A DNA stretch of 64,000 bases from Georgenia soli (GTDB lineage Bacteria > Actinomycetota > Actinomycetes > Actinomycetales > Actinomycetaceae), in NCBI RefSeq assembly GCF_002563695.1, contig NZ_PDJI01000004.1:992001-1056000 (forward strand), in the 5' to 3' direction. Each line of letters begins with the position of its first letter. Within the stretch, counting starts at the first letter, position 1. Positions 51,526 to 60,259 of the stretch are shown one piece after another. A model generated the notes under the pieces. That model had not been told where the DNA came from, made no database searches, and saw nothing but the letters and a program-made list of their open reading frames with translations. A program made the position numbers and the translations under genes.

Positions 51526-53001
51526 TCACTTGCGGTCCTCGAACCAGCCGGTGACCTGCGGCCGGGTGTTCTGGTAGATGTGCTTGGCCTCCTGGTACTC
51601 GGCCAGGCCGGTCGGCCCGAGCTCGCGGCCGACGCCGGACTGACCGAAGCCGCCCCACTCGGCCTGGGGGAGGTAGGGGTGGAAGTCGTTGATCCAGACG
51701 GTGCCGTGGCGCAGGCGCCCGGCGACGCGCTGCGCGCGTCCGGCGTCCTGGGTCCAGACGGCGCCCGCGAGCCCGTAGTGCGTGTCGTTGGCGGTGGCGA
51801 CGGCCTCGTCCTCGTCGGTGAACGTCTCGACCGTCACGACCGGGCCGAAGGCCTCGTCGCGCACGGCGGACATCCCGCGACGCACGTTGTCGATCACCGT
51901 GGGCAGGTAGTAGTAGCCCTTCTCGAGCTCGCCCTCGCCCCAGGTGCCGCCGCAGCGCACGCGCGCGCCCTCCTCGACCGCCCGCTCGACGTAGGCGGTC
52001 ACCTTGTCCCGGTGCTCCGCGGAGATGAGCGGGCCGGACTCGGCCGCCTCGTCGAACGGGCCGCCGAGGCGGATGTCCTGCGCTCGGCGCACGAGCTCGT
52101 CGACGAACCGCTCGGCGATGGTGTCCTGCACGACGATGCGGGCGCCGGCGGAGCAGACCTGCCCCGAGTGGACGAAGGCGCCGTTGAGGGCGTTGTCCAC
52201 GGCGGCGTCGAAGTCGGCGTCGGCGAAGATGACGTTCGGGTTCTTCCCGCCCAGCTCGAGCGCGACCTTCTTCACCGTCGCCGCCGCGGAGGCGGCGATG
52301 ACCTTGCCGGTCTCGAGACCGCCGGTGAAGGAGACCATGTCGACGTCGGGGTGCTGGGAGAGCGGCGCCCCCGCGGTGGCACCGGCCCCGAGCACGAGGT
52401 TGGCGACGCCGGCGGGCAGCCCGACCTCGTCGAGCACCTGCATCATGAGGATGGCCGTGTGCGGGGTCAGCTCGCTCGGCTTGAGGACGAAGGAGTTGCC
52501 CGCCGCGAGCGCCGGCGCGATCTTCCAGGCCGCCTGGAGCAGCGGGTAGTTCCACGGGGTGATGAGCCCGCACACGCCGACGGGCTCGTAGACGATCCGG
52601 GAGACGACGTCGGGGTCGCCGGCGTCGACGAGGCGGCCGGCCTCCGAGCCGGACAGCTTGCCGTAGTAGGTGAAGCAGGCGGCGATGTCGTCCATGTCGA
52701 TCTCGCTCTCGACCAGGCGCTTGCCGGTGTCGAGGGACTCGGCGCGGGCGAACTCGTCCTTCCGCTCGCGGAGACGGTCCGCGACGCGCAGGAGGAGGCC
52801 GCCGCGCTCCGGGGCGGGCACGTCACGCCAGGCCCCCCCGTCGAAGGAGGCCCGGGCGGCCGCGATGGCGGCCTCGGTGTCCTCCGCGGAGGCCTCGGCG
52901 ACGACGCCGACGAGCTCGCCGTCGGCCGGGTTGCGGATCTCGCGGGTCTCGCCGCCGCGGGCGGCGACCCACCGGCCGTCGATGAACAGGGTGTTCGACA
53001 T
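51526..53001 (-). CDS. betB: betaine-aldehyde dehydrogenase (ALDH family)
   Basis: The 491-residue NAD(P)+-dependent ALDH has N151 (ITPWNYPLL), E249 (VALELGGKNPN) and the nucleophile C283 (SGQVCSAGARIVV) all present. It converts betaine aldehyde to glycine betaine, an osmoprotectant, using the product of BetA. Its ATG shares one base with the betT stop (TGATG), and betA starts at its end. The order and coupling make the assignment more specific than the ALDH family alone would allow. Confidence 0.94.
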   Translation of the reverse strand: MSNTLFIDGRWVAARGGETREIRNPADGELVGVVAEASAEDTEAAIAAARASFDGGAWRDVPAPERGGLLLRVADRLRERKDEFARAESLDTGKRLVESEIDMDDIAACFTYYGKLSGSEAGRLVDAGDPDVVSRIVYEPVGVCGLITPWNYPLLQAAWKIAPALAAGNSFVLKPSELTPHTAILMMQVLDEVGLPAGVANLVLGAGATAGAPLSQHPDVDMVSFTGGLETGKVIAASAAATVKKVALELGGKNPNVIFADADFDAAVDNALNGAFVHSGQVCSAGARIVVQDTIAERFVDELVRRAQDIRLGGPFDEAAESGPLISAEHRDKVTAYVERAVEEGARVRCGGTWGEGELEKGYYYLPTVIDNVRRGMSAVRDEAFGPVVTVETFTDEDEAVATANDTHYGLAGAVWTQDAGRAQRVAGRLRHGTVWINDFHPYLPQAEWGGFGQSGVGRELGPTGLAEYQEAKHIYQNTRPQVTGWFEDRK

Positions 53002-55187
53002 CAGTTCTTGCTCTCCTTGGTTGCGAAGTCCACGTTCCAGTCCTCGGGCGCGTCGGCCTGCTCGGCCATGGCCGAGGCGCCGGTGAAGTCACGCTGGAGG
53101 TGGAGGAACTCGAGGTGGCGCTCGTACTGGTCCAGGACATCTGCGATGACCTGGTCCTTGGTGTAGCCGAGCAGGTCGTACCCGTGGCTGCCGGTCATGG
53201 AGAAGACCTCGAGCCGGTAGTACTTGTCGGCCTTGCCCTGGGCGCGTGGCGCGTACGTGGGCAGGACGTGCTCGACCGGGTAGATCTGGTAGCGGAAGTC
53301 CGGCTCGTCGGCCAGCGCGACCGTGAGGGTGACCTGGCTGCAGGCCACGCCGTCGATCGGGCCGGTGCTCAGCTCGACGGCCGCCCCCTGGGCGCGCAGC
53401 TCGGCGGCGACCTCCTCCACGGCGGGTACCGCGACCTGGTCCAGGTACCGCTGGGCCTGCGGCGCCCCGGGGTAGCTCATGGAGCGGGCGAGGCGCTGGC
53501 GCCAGCTGCGATGGGGCCCGGTGGCGCCCGCGAGAGCGCCCGGGAGCGAGGTACGCAGGCTGTCGGTCAGCGCCGCTTCCACCCGCAAGGACTTGTAGAG
53601 CCCGAACATGATCAGGTACATCACCACGGAGAACGGCAGGCCCATGATGATGGTCGCCGACTGGAGCGTGGCGACGCCGCCGACCATGAGCATCCCGAGC
53701 GTGAGGGCACCGGTGGCGACGGACCAGAAGATGCGCAGCCAGTGCGGCCCGTCCTTGCTCGGGTCCTTGATCCGCGACGTGAAGGTCGACATGACGAGGG
53801 AGCCGGAGTCGGCGCTGGTGACGTAGAACAGCAGGCCGGTGAAGGTGGCCACGGCCATGAGCAGCGGGGCGCCCGGGTACTGCTCGAGCAGAGAGTAGAA
53901 GGCACGTTCCGGCTGGTTCATCGCCACCTGGCCGAACGCGTCGTTGCCGCCGAGCACCACGTCGAGGGCGCTGTTCCCGAAGATCGCGAGCCAGACCAGG
54001 ATGAAGAGGAACGGCACGGTCAGGGTCGCGGCCACGAACTGCCGGATCGTGCGGCCACGGGAGATCCGCGCGAGGAAGAGCCCCACGAACGGCGCCCAGG
54101 CGATCCACCAGGCCCAGAAGAACAGGGTCCAGCCGTTCATCCACTCGTCCGGGCGGTCGAACGCGAACGTGTTCAGCGTCATGCCGGCGAACCCGCTGAG
54201 GTAGTCGCCGATGTTCAGGACGAGGGCATCGAGGAGGAACGCCGTCCGACCGGTCACGGTGATGTACAGCATCAGCGCGATAGCCAGGAAGACGTTCAGC
54301 TCCGACAGTCGCCGGATGCCCTTGTCGATCCCCACCACGGCGGAGACGGTCGCCATGAGCACGGCGAGCACGATGAGCGCGATCTGGGCGGCCAGCCCCT
54401 CCTCGACACCGAAGAGCACCTTCAGACCGAAGTTGAGCTGCACGACCCCGATGCCCAGCGACGTGGCGATGCCGAAGATCGTGCCCAGCATGGCGGCGGT
54501 GTCGACGGCGTCCCCGGCGACCCCGTGCACCCGCTTCCCGATGATCGGGTACAGCGCGGAGCGGATGGACAGCGGCATGTTGAAGCGGTAGGCGAAGTAG
54601 CCGAACGCCATGCCCATGAGCGCGTACATGGCCCAGCCTGTGACGCCGTAGTGGAAGAGCGTCCACACGACCGCCTGGCGGGCGGCCTCGAGGGTCTCCC
54701 CCTGGCCTGCCGGCGGCCCGTAGTACTGGGTCACGGGCTCCGCCACCGAGAAGAACATCAGATCGATGCCGATGCCCGCGGCGAAGAGCATCGCGGTCCA
54801 CGAGAACATCGAGTACTGCGGCTTGGAGTGGTCCGGGCCGAGCTTCGTCTTCCCCACCCGCGAGGCCGCGACGAAGATGACGAAGACGACGACGATCGTC
54901 GCGGTGAGGATGTAGTACCAGCCCAGGTTCTTCGAGACCCAGGACACCATCGAACCGATGACCGACTCGGCGTGCCCGGGGGCGAGCATGGCCCAGAACG
55001 CGATGGCCAGGATCCCGATGGCAGACGGGACGAAGACCCTCAGGTTGACCCGTGGAGTCTCCTTGGCGGAGACCGGGCTCCCGGCCGACGGCGGCTGGGA
55101 GGTCGCGACGGGCTCCGGTGCCCTCGCCGCGGCACCGGCCCCGATGCCGCCCGCCACCTCGTGCGCGGGCTGGTTCATCTGTGTCAT
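53001..55187 (-). CDS. betT: BCCT-family choline/betaine transporter
   Basis: The 728-residue carrier has about 12 TM helices (from NLRVFVPSAIGILAIAFWAML near 45 to about 525) with the BCCT signature WTLFFWAWWIAWAPFVGLFLARISRGRT. A long C-terminal cytoplasmic extension of about 200 residues is typical of BetT-type high-capacity choline uptake and osmosensing. Gly replaces Met in the aromatic-rich cation-box region only as far as can be judged by eye, so coupling ion is uncertain (Na+ or H+). ATG 55187 has AAGGA 5 nt upstream. First gene of betT-betB-betA; no betI repressor is adjacent. Confidence 0.94.
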   Translation of the reverse strand: MTQMNQPAHEVAGGIGAGAAARAPEPVATSQPPSAGSPVSAKETPRVNLRVFVPSAIGILAIAFWAMLAPGHAESVIGSMVSWVSKNLGWYYILTATIVVVFVIFVAASRVGKTKLGPDHSKPQYSMFSWTAMLFAAGIGIDLMFFSVAEPVTQYYGPPAGQGETLEAARQAVVWTLFHYGVTGWAMYALMGMAFGYFAYRFNMPLSIRSALYPIIGKRVHGVAGDAVDTAAMLGTIFGIATSLGIGVVQLNFGLKVLFGVEEGLAAQIALIVLAVLMATVSAVVGIDKGIRRLSELNVFLAIALMLYITVTGRTAFLLDALVLNIGDYLSGFAGMTLNTFAFDRPDEWMNGWTLFFWAWWIAWAPFVGLFLARISRGRTIRQFVAATLTVPFLFILVWLAIFGNSALDVVLGGNDAFGQVAMNQPERAFYSLLEQYPGAPLLMAVATFTGLLFYVTSADSGSLVMSTFTSRIKDPSKDGPHWLRIFWSVATGALTLGMLMVGGVATLQSATIIMGLPFSVVMYLIMFGLYKSLRVEAALTDSLRTSLPGALAGATGPHRSWRQRLARSMSYPGAPQAQRYLDQVAVPAVEEVAAELRAQGAAVELSTGPIDGVACSQVTLTVALADEPDFRYQIYPVEHVLPTYAPRAQGKADKYYRLEVFSMTGSHGYDLLGYTKDQVIADVLDQYERHLEFLHLQRDFTGASAMAEQADAPEDWNVDFATKESKN

Positions 55188-55546
55188 GTTGTCCTTGGTT
55201 TCGTGTGGTTCCGGTTCCGTGCGGGCGCGCTGACGTCGTGTCGAGCTGCGGTGTGACGTCGCAAGGGGACGTGGCCGTCCTCGTGAGACGGCGACGCGAG
55301 GCGGCCCGTCGGGGCCGGCGCACGTGCCGGTCGTCGGCATGCGTCCGAGTTGCGGTTCGCTACCCGGGCCTGCACACGGCCGACCACATTACCGAGTCGT
55401 GACCGGCAACCGCACATTTCGTGACACGTCACACCTCCAGGTTCGGGAACCGGCACGGTTCTGGCGCGGAAGCTTCACGCGGACCAGCCGTGGTGGCGGG
55501 CGTCAGGGGCGCGTCGCCTGACGGGCCTCTGTGCGAGGCTGGCTCG
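55188..55546. other. 359-bp divergent intergenic region between betT and the Nudix gene
   Basis: No gene is supported. It contains the candidate operator at 55397-55432 and, on the minus strand, TAATGT at 55387-55392 as a possible betT -10 box, which would leave a leader of about 190 nt. Nothing else is recognisable. Confidence 0.6.
55397..55432. promoter_or_regulatory. candidate operator in the betT upstream region
   Basis: TCGTGAC occurs at 55397 and 55419, 22 bp apart (two helical turns). The second copy belongs to the inverted repeat GTGACACGTCAC (55421-55432). It lies just upstream of a possible TAATGT promoter box for betT. The cognate regulator is unknown. Confidence 0.35.
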
Positions 55547-56440
55547 ATGACCACGCCCGCCCACCGGCCCCCGCCGGACGTCCGCGTCCATCGCCAGCCC
55601 GGCGACGGCTGGGTGGAGTGCGCGTGCGGGCACCGGCACTGGGGGCTGAACGGAGCGGCGGGCCTGCTGCTGTGGCGGTCCGGCCCCGCGGGGACGGAGA
55701 TCGTGCTGCAGCACCGCGCGCTGTGGTCCCACCACGGCGGCACCTGGGGCCTGCCCGGCGGGGCGATCACCGACGGCGAGAGCCCGCGTGCGGGGGCGGT
55801 GCGTGAGGCCGCGGAGGAGGCGGGGCTCCCGACGGCCGCCGTGCGCCTGCGCGCCGACCGGACCCTGGTCCACCCGGACTGGAGCTACACGACCGTGCTC
55901 GCCGAGGCCGTCGCCCCTGTGCAGCCCGCCGTCACCGACCCGGAGTCCCTCGAGGTGCGGTGGGCCGGGCTGGAGGAGCTCGACCACCTGGAACTGCTGC
56001 CCGCCTTCGCGGACGCCCTCCCCGAGCTGCGCACCATGCTGCGCCGGCTCGTCCTCGTCGTCGACGCCGCGAACGTCGTCGGGTCACGCCCGGACGGCTG
56101 GTGGAGGGACCGGCGCGGCGCCACCGCGCGGCTGCGCGACCACCTCGCCCACCTCGCCCGCGAGGGGGTCGCCGCCTCCGCCGTCGGACTGCCCGGGACG
56201 AGCTGGCTCCCGGACGTCGTCCTCGTCACCGAGGGCGCGGCCCGCGGTGTCCCGGCCGTCGACGGCGTGAGCGTCGTCAGCGCGGACGGCAGCGGGGACG
56301 ACGCGCTCGTGACGGTGGTCCGGCGCCTGATGGGTGACCCGGCGAACGACGTCGTCGTCACGACGGCGGACCGGGAACTCGTCGCCCGCGTCGAGGACCT
56401 GGGCGCCCGCGCCGTCGGCCCTCGGGTCGTCCGGCACTGA
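55547..56440 (+). CDS. Nudix hydrolase fused to a NYN/PIN-like nuclease domain
   Basis: The 297-residue protein has an N-terminal Nudix domain (about 30-160) with a complete Nudix box: GGAITDGESP followed by REAAEEAGL (71-94). The C-terminal domain (about 167-297) begins LVLVVDAANVVGS (D173, N176) and has acidic GSGDDAL (D251, D252) and VTTADRELVARV (D275). That is the strand-acid pattern of NYN/PIN ribonucleases. Combined function in nucleotide or RNA-end processing is inference; Nudix domains cleave nucleoside diphosphate-X bonds. ATG 55547 precedes the first conserved strand; earlier in-frame starts lie in intergenic DNA. Confidence 0.84.
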   Translation: MTTPAHRPPPDVRVHRQPGDGWVECACGHRHWGLNGAAGLLLWRSGPAGTEIVLQHRALWSHHGGTWGLPGGAITDGESPRAGAVREAAEEAGLPTAAVRLRADRTLVHPDWSYTTVLAEAVAPVQPAVTDPESLEVRWAGLEELDHLELLPAFADALPELRTMLRRLVLVVDAANVVGSRPDGWWRDRRGATARLRDHLAHLAREGVAASAVGLPGTSWLPDVVLVTEGAARGVPAVDGVSVVSADGSGDDALVTVVRRLMGDPANDVVVTTADRELVARVEDLGARAVGPRVVRH

Positions 56441-56568
56441 CCGGCCGCGGCGCCCGGCCGGCAACCCGGACAAGGTGGCCCCGCCCTCGCCCGAGCGGGC
56501 CGTCGCCCGACCGTGCCAGCACCCGTCCGGAACGCGCGAGCCGAACGCTGGACGTCGGCCCGGGCACC

Positions 56569-56574
56569 TAGGCT
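56569..56574 (+). promoter_or_regulatory. -10 box, leaderless start of dapD
   Basis: TAGGCT 7 nt before ATG 56582. Confidence 0.55.
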
Positions 56575-56581
56575 GGGAACC

Positions 56582-57547
56582 ATGAGCGACCGCAGCGCCT
56601 GGGCCTTCGGACTGGCCACCCGCACCGACTCCGGCGACGTCCTGGACGTCTGGTACCCCACCCCCGCGTTGGGGCCCGCTCCTCACGACGCCGCCGCCCC
56701 CGCGGCCCTCACCGCTCTCGAACGCGCCGACGCCGACCGCCGGGTCCGCACGGAGATCGTCCGGACCGAGATCGACCTCGACGCCGCGCCCAGCTCCACC
56801 GCCGACGCCTACCTGCGCCTGCACCTGCTCTCCCACACGCTCGTCGCTCCGAACACCCTCAACCTGGACGGCATCTTCGGCCAGCTGCCGACCGTGGTGT
56901 GGACGTCGCTGGGTCCCTGTGCCGTCGAGGGCTTCGAGATCACCCGCGCCCGGCTGCGTGTCACGCACGGCCCCTTCACCGTCCACGGCGTCGACAAGTT
57001 CCCGCGCATGGTGGACTACGTCGTGCCCGTGGGCGTGCGCATCGCCGACGCGGACCGCGTCCGGCTCGGGGCTCACCTCGCCTCGGGCACCACCGTGATG
57101 CACGAGGGGTTCGTCAACTTCAACGCCGGCACGCTGGGCCGGTCGATGGTGGAGGGCCGCGTCTCCCAGGGCGTCGTCGTCCACGACGGCGCGGACATCG
57201 GCGGCGGCGCCTCGATCATGGGCACCCTCTCCGGCGGCGGTGAGCACGTGATCTCCGTGGGGCCGCGCTCGCTGCTCGGCGCCAACGCCGGTCTCGGGAT
57301 CTCCCTCGGCGCGGACTGCGTCGTCGAGGCGGGGCTCTACCTGACGGCCGGCACCAAGGTGTCCGTCCTGGCCGGCGGCGGTACCCGGCCCGACGGCGGC
57401 CAGCTCACCGAGCCGCCGGTGGTCGCCGCCCGTTCGCTCTCGGGCCGGGACAACCTGCTCTTCCGGCGCAACTCCCTCTCCGGCGCGGTCGAGGCGCTGC
57501 CCCGCAGCGGGACCGGCGTGGAGCTCAACGCCGCCCTGCATGCCTGA
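56582..57547 (+). CDS. dapD: 2,3,4,5-tetrahydropyridine-2,6-dicarboxylate N-succinyltransferase
   Basis: The 321-residue actinobacterial-type DapD opens [26 protein letters not shown]. It has a left-handed beta-helix C-terminal half ([36 protein letters not shown] and on), and the active-site [31 protein letters not shown]. It succinylates tetrahydrodipicolinate in DAP/lysine synthesis, one step before DapC, encoded at 60260-61396. The message appears leaderless. The next gene overlaps its end by 8 bp. Confidence 0.96.
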   Translation: MSDRSAWAFGLATRTDSGDVLDVWYPTPALGPAPHDAAAPAALTALERADADRRVRTEIVRTEIDLDAAPSSTADAYLRLHLLSHTLVAPNTLNLDGIFGQLPTVVWTSLGPCAVEGFEITRARLRVTHGPFTVHGVDKFPRMVDYVVPVGVRIADADRVRLGAHLASGTTVMHEGFVNFNAGTLGRSMVEGRVSQGVVVHDGADIGGGASIMGTLSGGGEHVISVGPRSLLGANAGLGISLGADCVVEAGLYLTAGTKVSVLAGGGTRPDGGQLTEPPVVAARSLSGRDNLLFRRNSLSGAVEALPRSGTGVELNAALHA

Positions 57548-58592
57548 CGGTCCGAACCGGGCCCGGGCCGCCGCGGCGCGAGGCGGCTCGCCGGCCAGCC
57601 GGCGTCGTGGCCCTGTCCGCACCACCGGTCCGCGCCGCAGGGCACGCGGCTGCGGCACCGGCGCCCTGACGGCGCTCGGGGCCCTCGGGCTGAGCGTGGG
57701 CGCTGTCGTGCTGGCGCTCAACGTCTTCACCGGCGGCGGTGCCTCGGGCACGTGCGTGGCGACGCTCGACGACGGCACCCGCGCCGCCCTCGACGCCGAC
57801 CAGGCCGACAACGCCGCACTCATGGCCGCGATCGCGGTGCGGCGCGAGCTGCCCGCGCGCGGGGTGACCGTCGCGGTGGCCACGGCGCTGCAGGAGTCCA
57901 AGCTCCGCAACATCGACTACGGGGACCGCGACTCGGTGGGGCTCTTCCAGCAGCGGCCCTCCCAGGGCTGGGGCACCGTCGAGCAGATCATGGACCCCGT
58001 GTACTCGACGAACGCGTTCTACGACGTCCTGGTCACCGTCCAGGGCTGGGAGTCCAAGGCGGTGACCGAGGCGGCCCAGGACGTCCAGCGCTCCGCCTTC
58101 CCGGACGCGTACGCCCAGCACGAGGGCCGCGGGCGTGCCTTCGCCTCCGCGCTGACCGGCTACTCCCCCGCGGCGCTGACCTGTCACCTCGACGACGTCC
58201 CGGCGGAGTCCGGCTCCGCCGTCGGCGCCGGGTCCGGCACCACAGCCTCGCCGACCGCCCCGCAGCGCCTGGCCGCGGTGCAGGACCGGCTCGCGCGGGA
58301 CTTCGGCGAGGTCGACACCGAGGTCGCGCCCGGCGGGGTCCTCCTCGTGGACGGCGCGTCCTTGCCGGCCGGCCTGGACCCCGCCCCCGCACGCCGCGGC
58401 TGGGCGGTGGCGCAGTGGGCGGTGGCGACGGCAAGCGCGACCGACGCCCGCGTGGTGGCGACGGACGGCATGGCGTGGGTGCGTGCCGACGGCGACGACG
58501 CCGCCTGGGTGCCGCTCGCCGACGCCGGCCTGCCCGCCACCGTCGCGGAGACCGCTGCCGAGGCTGGTCCGGGCGCCGTCGTCATCGGCTGA
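57540..58592 (+). CDS. membrane-anchored lysozyme-like protein of unknown function
   Basis: The 350-residue protein has a basic cytoplasmic start and one TM or signal-anchor helix (about 42-63). A conserved domain reads [36 protein letters not shown] (from about residue 105), with a Glu followed by a D/S-VGLFQQ motif as in goose-lysozyme and transglycosylase folds. The C-terminal 130 residues form an Ala-rich alpha/beta segment I do not recognise. A wall-glycan hydrolase is inference from the QES...GLFQ pattern. It overlaps the dapD end by 8 bp, so the two are probably co-translated. Confidence 0.72.
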   Translation: MPDGPNRARAAAARGGSPASRRRGPVRTTGPRRRARGCGTGALTALGALGLSVGAVVLALNVFTGGGASGTCVATLDDGTRAALDADQADNAALMAAIAVRRELPARGVTVAVATALQESKLRNIDYGDRDSVGLFQQRPSQGWGTVEQIMDPVYSTNAFYDVLVTVQGWESKAVTEAAQDVQRSAFPDAYAQHEGRGRAFASALTGYSPAALTCHLDDVPAESGSAVGAGSGTTASPTAPQRLAAVQDRLARDFGEVDTEVAPGGVLLVDGASLPAGLDPAPARRGWAVAQWAVATASATDARVVATDGMAWVRADGDDAAWVPLADAGLPATVAETAAEAGPGAVVIG

Positions 58593-58666
58593 GGGCGGCG
58601 CTATGTGGAGCGCCCGGGCCCTGGAACAGGCGCTGGGACTGGGACTGGCACTGCGACCGGGAACGG

Positions 58667-58698
58667 CGAACGCCCCGACCGGGTGGTCGGGGCGTTCG
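58667..58698. terminator. bidirectional stem-loop between convergent genes
   Basis: A perfect 14-bp stem (58667-58680 with 58685-58698) around a 4-nt loop, midway between the lysozyme-like gene (+) and gltA (-). There is no U-tract, as is common in high-GC Actinobacteria. Confidence 0.6.
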
Positions 58699-58712
58699 TC
58701 GACAGCGGTGCG

Positions 58713-60011
58713 TCAGCGCTGCTCGACGGGCACGAAGTCGCGCTCGGCCTCGCCGGTGTACACCTGGCGCGGGCGGCCGATCTTCGTGGTCGGGTCGGCG
58801 ATCATCTCGCGGTACTGGGCGATCCAGCCGGGCAGGCGGCCGAGCGCGAACAGCGGGGTGAACATCTGCGTGGGGAAGCCCATCGCCTTGTAGATCAGGC
58901 CCGTGTAGAAGTCCACGTTCGGGTAGAGCTTGCGCTCGATGAAGTAGTCGTCGTGGAGGGCGATCTCCTCCAGGCCCATGGCGATGTCGAGCAGCTCGTC
59001 GTCCTTGCCGAGGCGGGCCAGCACGTCGTGCGCGGCCTCCTTGACGATGGCGGCGCGCGGGTCGTAGTTCTTGTAGACCCGGTGGCCGAAGCCCATCAGG
59101 CGGACGCCGTCCTCCTTGTTCTTGACCTTCTTCATGAAGTCGGTGGCGTCGCCGCCGGCGGCCTGGATCTTGGTGAGCATCTCCAGCACCGCCTCGTTCG
59201 CCCCACCGTGCAGCGGACCGGAGAGCGCGCCCACGCCGGCCGCGACGGAGGCGTAGATGTTGGCGTGCGAGGAGCCCACCATGCGCACCGTGGAGGTGGA
59301 GCAGTTCTGCTCGTGGTCCGCGTGCAGGATGAGCAGCATGTCGAGGGCCTTGACGATGGCCGGGTCGACGTCGTGGCGCTGGTAGGGCAGGCCGAACGTC
59401 ATCCGGATGAAGTCCTCGACGTAGCCCTTCGAGGCGTCCGGGTACAGCAGCGGCAGCCCGTTGGCGCGCTTGGCGATCGAGGCGATCATCGTCGGCACCT
59501 TGGCCATGAGCAGCACGGTGGACAGCTCGCGCTGGTAGGGGTCGTGCGGGTCCAGCGTGTGCTGGTAGTAGGTGGCGAGGGCGGCGATGCCGGCCTGCAG
59601 GATGGCCATCGGGTGCCCGTTGTGCGGGAAGGCGGTGAAGAACGCCTTGAAGTCCTCGTGCAGGATGGTGTGCCGCTTGATGCGGCGCTCCACCGCCTCG
59701 AGCGTCTGCGCGTCCGGCAGCTCGCCGTAGATGAGCAGGTAGGCGACCTCGAGGAAGTTGGACCCCTTGGCCAGCTGGTCGATCGGGTACCCGCGGTACC
59801 GCAGGATGCCGGCCGCACCGTCGATGTAGGTGATCGCGGACGTGGTCGACGCGGTGTTGGTGAACCCGGGGTCGAGCGTGACCAGCCCCGTCTCCTTGAG
59901 CAGCGAGGAGATGTTCACCCCGTCGTTCCCCTCGACGGCGGGCACGCGGTCGAACTGGAGCGTCTTCCCGTCTACCTCGAACGTCGCCGGGCTGAGCTCA
60001 GCATTCGACAT
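58713..60011 (-). CDS. gltA: citrate synthase (type II)
   Basis: The 432-residue enzyme carries the catalytic histidines in LILHADHEQNCSTSTVRMVGSSHANIY and MGFGHRVYKNYDPRA, and the Asp in NVDFYTGLIYKAMG. Length and the beta-rich N-terminal domain (FEVDGKTLQFDRVPAVEGNDG) match hexameric bacterial type II synthases. It condenses acetyl-CoA and oxaloacetate at entry to the TCA cycle. ATG 60011 has GAGGAGGA about 8 nt upstream; an in-frame start at 60104 would add a non-conserved extension. TATCTT near 60110 may be its -10 box. Confidence 0.96.
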   Translation of the reverse strand: MSNAELSPATFEVDGKTLQFDRVPAVEGNDGVNISSLLKETGLVTLDPGFTNTASTTSAITYIDGAAGILRYRGYPIDQLAKGSNFLEVAYLLIYGELPDAQTLEAVERRIKRHTILHEDFKAFFTAFPHNGHPMAILQAGIAALATYYQHTLDPHDPYQRELSTVLLMAKVPTMIASIAKRANGLPLLYPDASKGYVEDFIRMTFGLPYQRHDVDPAIVKALDMLLILHADHEQNCSTSTVRMVGSSHANIYASVAAGVGALSGPLHGGANEAVLEMLTKIQAAGGDATDFMKKVKNKEDGVRLMGFGHRVYKNYDPRAAIVKEAAHDVLARLGKDDELLDIAMGLEEIALHDDYFIERKLYPNVDFYTGLIYKAMGFPTQMFTPLFALGRLPGWIAQYREMIADPTTKIGRPRQVYTGEAERDFVPVEQR

Positions 60012-60259
60012 CTGTGGTTCCTCCTCGTTGTGGCTCTCAGGACGAGTGCCTCGTTGCGTGGAACCGGGGCGACGCAGGCCCCGGAAAGGTGATCCGGTCA
60101 ACAAAGATATGCCATCGACGCCCGGAACCCGGAAATTGGGCCCGGGACCGAGGGCAACACGTGACCGAGCGGTGGCCCCGTGCCGAGCAACCGCTCGCCC
60201 GACGGCGGCCCACCCGATCCCTCGGCCGCCGACGGCGCCCGCCCGGGGAGACCGCCCGC

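Noticed and set aside
53089..55323. A 744-codon frame overlapping betT on the same strand
   Set aside because: It is an Arg/Pro-rich out-of-frame shadow. The betT frame has 12 helices and the BCCT signature.
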